Source: Planctomycetota bacterium
GTDB taxonomy: Bacteria > Planctomycetota > GCA-002687715 > DRQF01
Direction: 5' to 3'
DNA length: 7,716 nt
NCBI GenBank assembly: GCA_015485455.1
Contig: WFTN01000303.1
Span: 1-7,716 of the forward strand
In this document: positions 1-5,468 of the stretch, one piece after another
Numbering within the stretch: the stretch's first letter is position 1
Layout: every line of letters starts with the position of its first letter
Notes under the pieces: generated by a model
The model's database searches: none
Told to the model about the DNA's origin: nothing
Seen by the model: only the letters and a program-made list of their open reading frames with translations
Position numbers and translations under genes: made by a program

Positions 1-2005
1 ATTGTATTTAGACTTTGTGCCCAATTCCCTGGTTGGCGGTGTTCCCCCATTGGTGGCAGATCCAGAAGATGCTCTCATTATCATCGATCCAGTGGCCACA
101 AACACCACATCCAACGCATTTGCTCTGCTCATTGCAAACGAGCTCAACGACTATTGGCGCAAAAATGGTTTGGGCTATTCCGTTCATGTCCGGGAAGACG
201 GCAAGAACAAAGAAAAAGGCCATGACGCCACCATCGAAATCACTTCGCCAGGTTTAATCAGCAACATTTACGCATCGGGCGACTCTTTGACACCACCATC
301 CACCGAGGTAACAGCCTCCCCAGGGATCTCCTTCAATCCTTCTTTGGGCAATGCCACCCAAAGGTTAACCGCCGCCTTCCCAGGAACGACCAACGCTCAA
401 CTACGTATCAACAACCAAGACCCCAACGATGACCCAGCCCACCAAGTAGAGGTTTTCGCCCCTGGACCTCTGAAATTCACCTTTGACTCTGGGAGTAACC
501 CCTTCCAGCCCGTCACCTTCCTCCTGTCATCCTTCTATAATCCTGAGAACGTCCCTTCTTCCTTCGTGGCCTTCCCCGGAAGCCTGGACATTGGCACGTT
601 TTCTGGGGGATCATTTCAAAACATCACTGTTGTCGCCGACAGCATCTTCGGCGGAACCGGTAGTTTCTTGGATGGGTTCTTCTTTACCAATGCTCAAGGA
701 ATCCTCGACTTCCAAGTGACCTTAGGTTTGCCCCAAGTAGGAAACAACGTCGGGGCTCAGGGTATCATTGCTGACCCAACCATTGCCCCCGTTGGTCTGA
801 GTTTCACCCAAGCCGCCGACATCAACTTCTCCGTGGGATTCGAACAAACCTTACCCTTAGGCGACAACGGCAACATGTCAGTGCCCTTTATCCAGGGAAC
901 GACCTTCGATTTCTTTGGCGCCACCTATACGTCTGTCGAAATCAGCGCCAACGGTTACGTGACTTTCGGTGGAGCCCCCGGATTCCCCAACGATAGCATT
1001 GTCGATCCGGCAGTTGCCCTATCGCTTTCTCCGGCCATCTTTGCCAACTGGAGCGATTGGGATACCACAGGTGTTGGCGTTCAGGTGAGACAATTCGGTG
1101 CCGAATTTAAGATCAGTTGGGGCACTATCCCTGCACCCATCTCTCATGCTGGAGGTGCAACGGACTTAGGAGCCTTTTCTCTTAGTTTCTTCCTAAACGT
1201 CCCACCGGGAGTTGCCCCGCGAAACCAAAACCAAGCTGTGGACGGGGCTGCCTCAGTGGCGGCCAGTGCGGGCAGTATTTTCATAGATACGCTACTTTTG
1301 GACGATGGCAACATCGTTGCAACATTCGATGGTTTGACTGGAGTTTCTCCGGGGCAACTCCCTCCCATGGGCACCGTGACCAACCGCAACTTCGATAACC
1401 CCATATTCCCTTCCTTGCCCGGACAACCATGGCTCATGCAAGCTGACCGTTCTGGACAAGCTCCGTCCCGCCTCCCTGTTGCCTCCGGCGGTCCCGCCCT
1501 CTACAACAATGGCCGAACCAATGAAGGTCGTAGTGTCTCCTTCTTCCCAACACCGGTAACAGGTCAAGCCAGTTTCGCTGCCATTGCCGATGACCATCCG
1601 ATCGATGACCTTCAAGGTGCAGACATAAGTTCAATCTTGGTGACCTCATCATCAATGGGGCCCATCAACTTCACTTTGATCGGCTACTTTCGCTACCTTT
1701 ATAGTTTCTCAAACTCGCAGTCAGCCCCAACCTTGGAGCTAGTCGAGGTAGGCACCCAAAACCTCTTGGCAACGGTCAACATCCTCAGCCTGATGACCCC
1801 CAACGGTGCTCAAGACGCGGGTATTCTCGTCGCAGCTCCGATGACAACAGCCATCCAGCCTGGTTATCGTCCTTTTGAGGGAGTCCATGTGGCAATTCCC
1901 ACCAACGGACTCACAGGCATCACTCCAGGAACAAGCGCACGGCTTAAATTGACTTTGCCGAACGGTTCTATTCTGCTGTCCCGCGACACCATCCTGCTCA
2001 ACTAA
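1..2005 (+). CDS. Large exported-type beta-rich protein with nidogen-like module (5' partial)
   Basis: The reading frame is open at the left edge, so the N-terminus, including any signal peptide, is missing; the TTG at 2 is probably an internal Leu codon. The 667 visible residues end at TAA 2003-2005, with a second in-frame-independent TAA at 2007-2009. The protein contains no cysteine and is rich in Gly, Pro, Ser, Thr, Asn and short beta-strand patterns, as expected of a secreted or surface protein. Residues about 100-280 look like one or two beta-sandwich modules. Residues about 283-445 resemble the NIDO-like module common in bacterial surface proteins: a TLPLGDNG lead-in, FFGATYTSVEISANGYVTFGG (307-323 region), an acidic-aromatic NWSDWD (349-354), a strand FKISWG (369-374) and LLLDDGNIVATFDG (431-444). 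The C-terminal 200 residues are unassigned, and no membrane anchor, sortase motif or PEP-CTERM tail is visible at the end. The function is unknown; a surface, matrix or adhesive role is a guess. Confidence 0.85.
   Translation, partial: LYLDFVPNSLVGGVPPLVADPEDALIIIDPVATNTTSNAFALLIANELNDYWRKNGLGYSVHVREDGKNKEKGHDATIEITSPGLISNIYASGDSLTPPSTEVTASPGISFNPSLGNATQRLTAAFPGTTNAQLRINNQDPNDDPAHQVEVFAPGPLKFTFDSGSNPFQPVTFLLSSFYNPENVPSSFVAFPGSLDIGTFSGGSFQNITVVADSIFGGTGSFLDGFFFTNAQGILDFQVTLGLPQVGNNVGAQGIIADPTIAPVGLSFTQAADINFSVGFEQTLPLGDNGNMSVPFIQGTTFDFFGATYTSVEISANGYVTFGGAPGFPNDSIVDPAVALSLSPAIFANWSDWDTTGVGVQVRQFGAEFKISWGTIPAPISHAGGATDLGAFSLSFFLNVPPGVAPRNQNQAVDGAASVAASAGSIFIDTLLLDDGNIVATFDGLTGVSPGQLPPMGTVTNRNFDNPIFPSLPGQPWLMQADRSGQAPSRLPVASGGPALYNNGRTNEGRSVSFFPTPVTGQASFAAIADDHPIDDLQGADISSILVTSSSMGPINFTLIGYFRYLYSFSNSQSAPTLELVEVGTQNLLATVNILSLMTPNGAQDAGILVAAPMTTAIQPGYRPFEGVHVAIPTNGLTGITPGTSARLKLTLPNGSILLSRDTILLN
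848..1336 (+). other. Nidogen-like (NIDO-type) domain within the exported protein
   Basis: Residues about 283-445 of the partial protein show the typical order of this extracellular module: a smooth-field lead ending in LPLGDNG, a strand with FDFFGATYTSVEISANGYVTFGG, a stretch stating where the curve ends (PAIFANWSDWD), a strand with FKISWG, and a closing LLLDDGNIVATFDG strand. In bacterial surface proteins this architecture is usually described as NIDO-like or as an uncharacterised beta module. The boundaries are estimates made by eye; a profile search (Pfam NIDO, PF06119) would settle the family. Confidence 0.5.
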
Positions 2006-2012
2006 CTAAGGG

Positions 2013-2720
2013 TTAGATCAGCCCGGCGATCGTGCCGCCGACAAGAGCGCACATCGCGTTCACAAGGGAGCCACCGTGCTTCCCCAAGTAGGGCTGAATC
2101 GTCGCCCCGAAAACACTGTCTGCAAAATTGCCGATCACGCCAGCAACAAGCAAGAGCAGAAAGTTGTGATGATAACCTCCAGTGAGATCGACCATCGCTA
2201 AGGCGATGAGGGCGGCCCCCATGAGTCCGCAAAGGGTTCCGGGCCAAGTCACTGCCCCATCGGTTCCGATTTTCACTTGTTGCCAGGTCAAAACATCTCG
2301 GGGATTTCCCCCCAGGTAAGTGCCCCACTCGCTTGCCATGGTGTCGGCACAAACTGCAGCCAAACTTCCTCCGGCCATCAAGGCTGCCAATTCTGGATGC
2401 AGCAAACTTGGGGAAAAGTAGCCAACAAGAACAAACATAGCCCCAAAGCCACAATTCGCCACAGCATGAATCCAGCTTCTTGGGCCCTTCTCGTTCTGAA
2501 AGACCCCCAACGATTTTTTCTTGCCAGCACCGAATTTCGAACTCCAGAGTCCAAGGAGCACAAAGGTAGCGAAGCCAAAGAAGGGTCCCAGGTTTGCTGC
2601 CAAGGCAAAAGTGAACGCCAAAAGAGATCCGGAGACGGCACCACTTTTCGTCACGCTCTTGCTCAACCAAAAACCGCAGCCGAGACTCAAAGAAACGAAG
2701 ATGGCCCACCCTAGGCTCAC
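2013..2720 (-). CDS. DUF92 membrane protein, VTE6-like prenyl-phosphate kinase candidate
   Basis: A 235-residue polytopic membrane protein with about seven hydrophobic segments. It carries the DUF92 signatures in order: KSGAVSG (25-31), SSKFG..KK (60-69), GPRSWIHAVANCGFGA (79-94), ADTMASEWG (125-133), GTDGAVTWPGTLCGLMGA (152-169), GNFADSVFGATIQ (197-209) and a closing VNAMCALVGG (220-229). The characterised plant member VTE6 phosphorylates phytyl monophosphate to the diphosphate; the substrate in this organism is unknown. The GTG start at 2720 overlaps the upstream kinase stop as GTGA, with a GGGGG Shine-Dalgarno-like run at 2728-2732 seven bases before it, so translation is probably coupled. 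The length is usual for the family and all main motifs are intact. It is the last gene of the leftward cluster and ends 7 bases from the convergent gene. The family call is firm; kinase activity is inferred from the plant relative. Confidence 0.88.
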   Translation of the reverse strand: MSLGWAIFVSLSLGCGFWLSKSVTKSGAVSGSLLAFTFALAANLGPFFGFATFVLLGLWSSKFGAGKKKSLGVFQNEKGPRSWIHAVANCGFGAMFVLVGYFSPSLLHPELAALMAGGSLAAVCADTMASEWGTYLGGNPRDVLTWQQVKIGTDGAVTWPGTLCGLMGAALIALAMVDLTGGYHHNFLLLLVAGVIGNFADSVFGATIQPYLGKHGGSLVNAMCALVGGTIAGLI

Positions 2721-3292
2721 AGGACAGCCCCCAACAGTGCCACAACGAGAGCTACCGATTGCCCGATGGCAAAATTATCGGCTAGGCGCCAAGGCACACT
2801 CTCCACCAGGGCTCCTGTGAGACTGGCCACCATGGCAAGAGCCAAACTCTCTCCCCAGGCGAGATTTTGTTGCAGACAAACCAAGATTCCAGGAGGACAA
2901 GCAAAGACGACAAATGCCAACAGACCATTCCAAGTCTTGGCCCCATTCCATGGCAGAGATTCCCCCGAAGTCCTCTGGCCAAAGAAAGCCGCCGCTGGGT
3001 CACCACAAGCCAGGACAACCCAAGCGACAGCTATAGGAAGCGTTGCTTCGCGATAGATAGCGAACAGAAAAGCAATGGTGGCAGGATAGAGAACGATACC
3101 GCCAGTCCAGCCCTCCCCTGAACGATACATATCCTTGGCCAAGGTTGTCCGGGGTAGAATCACGCCGTTGACGAAAACCGCAAAAAGACAAATGAGGAGC
3201 CCGAGGCGCCAGTCAATGAAAGGCAACAAGAAGGCCAAACTCCCAAGCAGGAGATGGACAATTCTTCTTGTTGTTTCCTGAGATGAATTCAC
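2717..3292 (-). CDS. Polyprenol/phytol kinase-like membrane protein (VTE5/SEC59 type)
   Basis: A 191-residue protein with about six to seven membrane segments. It matches the CTP-dependent prenol kinase superfamily (dolichol kinase SEC59, phytol kinase VTE5): an N-terminal RRIVHLLLG (9-17), the central GGIVLYP (64-70), the nucleotide-site segment ACGDPAAAFFGQR (95-107), NGAKTWNG (116-123) and a late E164 plus DN (172-173). Where many relatives have K-T-x-E-G this one has KTWNG, a substitution at the Glu position. The expected reaction is transfer of phosphate from CTP (or another NTP) to an isoprenoid alcohol at the membrane. The GTG start at 3292 places the conserved RR-x-x-H where the family has it; upstream there is only a weak GGGTG. 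It lies 11 bases after the phosphatase stop and overlaps the DUF92 gene by 4 bases. The precise alcohol (phytol, farnesol, geranylgeraniol, undecaprenol) cannot be read from the sequence. Confidence 0.82.
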   Translation of the reverse strand: MNSSQETTRRIVHLLLGSLAFLLPFIDWRLGLLICLFAVFVNGVILPRTTLAKDMYRSGEGWTGGIVLYPATIAFLFAIYREATLPIAVAWVVLACGDPAAAFFGQRTSGESLPWNGAKTWNGLLAFVVFACPPGILVCLQQNLAWGESLALAMVASLTGALVESVPWRLADNFAIGQSVALVVALLGAVL

Positions 3293-3303
3293 GGGGCACC
3301 CAT

Positions 3304-5466
3304 TTATCGACTCAATAGACTCTTGCCATTGCGCTCATCCCCCATGTCTTCAGAGTGACCAGCCCAGGAGAGAATCGTCGGCGCCACATCAACAACCCGA
3401 GGATACGGGCGCTCAATTTTGAACGTCGAAAAGAAGATCCCCGGCACTTGAGCAGGATCAACACTACAGTGATCGGCGCTCCAGGGGCTGTCATTTTCGA
3501 AGATGACAGGTTCATCGACACCACCTAAGCAACTTTGCCAAGAAACTCGATATCCCCGATGAAAACCAACATAGATTTCAGCTCGCCCCCCCGGGACCTG
3601 ATCGGCAGAGTATATTTCTGCGCCCAAACTTACAGATGCTACAACCGCTCTGCCTTTGTCTTCCAAGGCATTCAGGGCCTTGCTGATTTGCGCCAAAATC
3701 TGGGGAGCATCAAGGTCATCAACGATACCCCCAGGCTCTCGACCTTTGCGATTCAGATAAATGCGACCCAATCCTAAAGAGTAAGCCTTTGTCTTCGCCC
3801 AATCGATATGAGGCAAAGTCACACCCTCCCGCATCTCCGTGTTCAACTTCCGCTTGCCAACTCTCGACTTGAGAACAAGGAGCCCTTCCTTGACCAAGAG
3901 CGAATTGAGATTCACCGAGCGTTTCCATGGGGCCATGCCATGGTCTGAGACGACAATCAGGTCATCTCCTTCTTTCATGTACTGCTTTCTGACTAAGCCA
4001 ACGAATTCGTCTACTCGTTTGTAGACTTCCGTGATCTCGTTCTTGAAGCGGGGGTCAGCCCGGCCATCTTCCCCCCTATAGCCATCAAACTCGTAACGCG
4101 CGAACATGTGCTGGATCCGATCAGGCACCGTGAGAATACAAGTGACAACCCGCGCGTCTTTTTTCTCCAACTCATGGAGTGCCAGCTTCTCTTGGTCATC
4201 CCAAACTCGCTTCGCATCGGAAAGAAAAGAAGCATCATCCAAGACTCTGTCCTTGAGAGCATTGGTGGCGCAAGCCCATCCAACGGTCTTAAAGGCCCGG
4301 TTCGTGGCACGAACTAAGTCTGCGGCATAGTCATCGGGATGACTGATTTTTAGCCCCTTGGGCAAACGAGTTGGGTCCAAATTGATGGGATCGAGATAGA
4401 GACGAACCCGTTCATCGAATTCCAGAAGTTTGAAGCGAGAAAACCCTTTCACGTTCACCAAGCTGCTCATCTTGAAGGTCACCGGAAATATCTCAGACCA
4501 AGTGCCTAAGGGAACCTGCACGGATTCGATGCCATTGGTGACGTAGACCACACCGTTGTCTCGTCCCAAAGTAATCGCCAAGTGAGCTTTTGAAGAAGTG
4601 CCGTCGGCGGCAACAATGTCTACCGGACCTTCCACTTCAATGGGCTCAAACTTTCCGTCCTGAGACTCTTTGTCTAGGTAAATCAAGGGCTTCACAAAGC
4701 CCCCGGTTTCCGTGGTATCCTCCCGAACGATGTCATCGCGAAAAATCGTCCAATAGCCGAACGTCCCTAAAGCATCCGGCACACCCAATCCAGCCAAAAT
4801 TGTGCCATGATCCAAGTGTGGGGCCGGAAAACTGCAAGGTGCTAACATCGTTGCCGTCGGAACACCCTTGGCATCCAAGACCTCCCACCATGCTTTACCT
4901 TGCCTCAAGTTCTTAGGCACAGGTTTTCCGTCCGGCAAACTAAACTCAGACAAAGAAATCAAACCGGCCACAGCGGCAACCATGAGCACCTTCAGAACGA
5001 ATTTGCCATTCCAACCACGCTTGCGGTAGTCCCGAACGCCGAAGAATCCAAGGACCAAGAAAATAGGAATCAAGACGAAGCGCCGCGTCTGCTTGGACGC
5101 CATACCGGACCGATCCGTCTCCTTGGACACCAAGGAAGGTTTGATACGTACATCACCAGCAGAAAAATCCCGACGCAAGAAACCATCAATCCCAGTCGCC
5201 CCAGGGTTAAGCCCCGTAGTTAAAGCAGACCAAGAAACCGGTGAAATCGCTGGATTGGTCGTCGCAAGTTTAGAGAAAGTACCACCTTTCGCCAGCTCAG
5301 AAAGATTGGGCAGATCCCCACCTTCCATCATCTTTTCAACCCGGCCGAAATCCAAGCCGTCAAAACCCAGAACGATGAGCCTCTTTCCTTCAGACTGAGC
5401 GAAGGAAACCTGCAATAGACTGAAAACGAAAAGGGCGACAAGAAGGCCCCGTTTGATGTGATTCAA
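3304..5466 (-). CDS. Exported, membrane-tethered alkaline phosphatase superfamily protein (type I phosphodiesterase/nucleotide pyrophosphatase-like)
   Basis: A metal-dependent phosphatase or phosphodiesterase acting outside the cytoplasm. Taking TTG 5466 as start gives 720 residues. In that numbering a signal peptide (NHIKRG, then a Leu/Val/Phe core, ending SFA-Q about 23/24) precedes the catalytic domain. Visible ligands are D36 in VLGFDG, the probable nucleophile S75 in NPAISPVSW followed by TGLNP, D449/H453 in PDRIQH, D508/H509 in SDHG and H666 in SADH. The set matches the two-metal site of the superfamily; Ser replaces the Thr of many nucleotide pyrophosphatases. The WWEVLDAKGVP and GLGVPDALGTFG blocks are typical of the large bacterial PF01663-type branch. 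Two membrane helices (about 129-173) lie between the nucleophile and the remaining ligands. The TTG is preferred over GTG 5470-5472 and over ATG 5508 because AAGGGAG (5474-5480) stands seven bases before it. The substrate is unknown; nucleotides, phospholipid head groups and prenyl or sugar phosphates are all possible. Confidence 0.85.
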   Translation of the reverse strand: MNHIKRGLLVALFVFSLLQVSFAQSEGKRLIVLGFDGLDFGRVEKMMEGGDLPNLSELAKGGTFSKLATTNPAISPVSWSALTTGLNPGATGIDGFLRRDFSAGDVRIKPSLVSKETDRSGMASKQTRRFVLIPIFLVLGFFGVRDYRKRGWNGKFVLKVLMVAAVAGLISLSEFSLPDGKPVPKNLRQGKAWWEVLDAKGVPTATMLAPCSFPAPHLDHGTILAGLGVPDALGTFGYWTIFRDDIVREDTTETGGFVKPLIYLDKESQDGKFEPIEVEGPVDIVAADGTSSKAHLAITLGRDNGVVYVTNGIESVQVPLGTWSEIFPVTFKMSSLVNVKGFSRFKLLEFDERVRLYLDPINLDPTRLPKGLKISHPDDYAADLVRATNRAFKTVGWACATNALKDRVLDDASFLSDAKRVWDDQEKLALHELEKKDARVVTCILTVPDRIQHMFARYEFDGYRGEDGRADPRFKNEITEVYKRVDEFVGLVRKQYMKEGDDLIVVSDHGMAPWKRSVNLNSLLVKEGLLVLKSRVGKRKLNTEMREGVTLPHIDWAKTKAYSLGLGRIYLNRKGREPGGIVDDLDAPQILAQISKALNALEDKGRAVVASVSLGAEIYSADQVPGGRAEIYVGFHRGYRVSWQSCLGGVDEPVIFENDSPWSADHCSVDPAQVPGIFFSTFKIERPYPRVVDVAPTILSWAGHSEDMGDERNGKSLLSR
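4948..5082 (-). other. Two-helix transmembrane hairpin inside the phosphatase
   Basis: Residues about 129-143 (FVLIPIFLVLGFFGV region) and about 155-173 (FVLKVLMVAAVAGLISLS region) are hydrophobic and separated by a basic turn with RDYRKRGWNGK. With the signal peptide exporting the N-terminus, the positive-inside rule puts this turn in the cytoplasm and both flanking catalytic parts outside. The enzyme would thus be anchored by a hairpin in the middle of its fold. The helix limits are eye estimates. Confidence 0.7.
5398..5466 (-). other. Signal peptide of the phosphatase
   Basis: From the TTG start the protein begins with a basic N-region (H, K, R within the first six residues), then about 14 uninterrupted hydrophobic residues, then VSFA followed by Gln and Ser. 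This is a classic type I Sec signal with small residues at -1 and -3. No lipobox cysteine is present. The longer ATG 5508 start would put 14 extra, partly charged residues before it, which argues against that start. Confidence 0.75.
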
Positions 5467-5468
5467 AA

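Noticed and set aside
2..4. TTG as the start of the exported protein
   Set aside because: The frame is open to the edge, there is no upstream sequence to show a ribosome site, and the first residues are not a signal peptide; it is more likely an internal codon of a longer gene.
2002..2016. CTAAC/GTTAG inverted repeat as a bidirectional terminator
   Set aside because: Only five base pairs, weak, overlapping both stop codons, with no T-tract on either side.
2024..2037. CGGC-GATCGT-GCCG hairpin near the DUF92 3' end
   Set aside because: A four-base stem inside coding sequence; expected by chance.
2002..2745. 247-residue minus-strand frame over the DUF92 gene
   Set aside because: Rich in Arg, Cys and Trp with no family motif, and it overlaps a frame with full DUF92 signatures; it is an out-of-frame shadow.
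3293..3303. ATG at 3301-3303 as start of the prenol kinase
   Set aside because: It is out of frame with the kinase and meets a TGA after four codons; GTG 3292 gives the right frame and family N-terminus.
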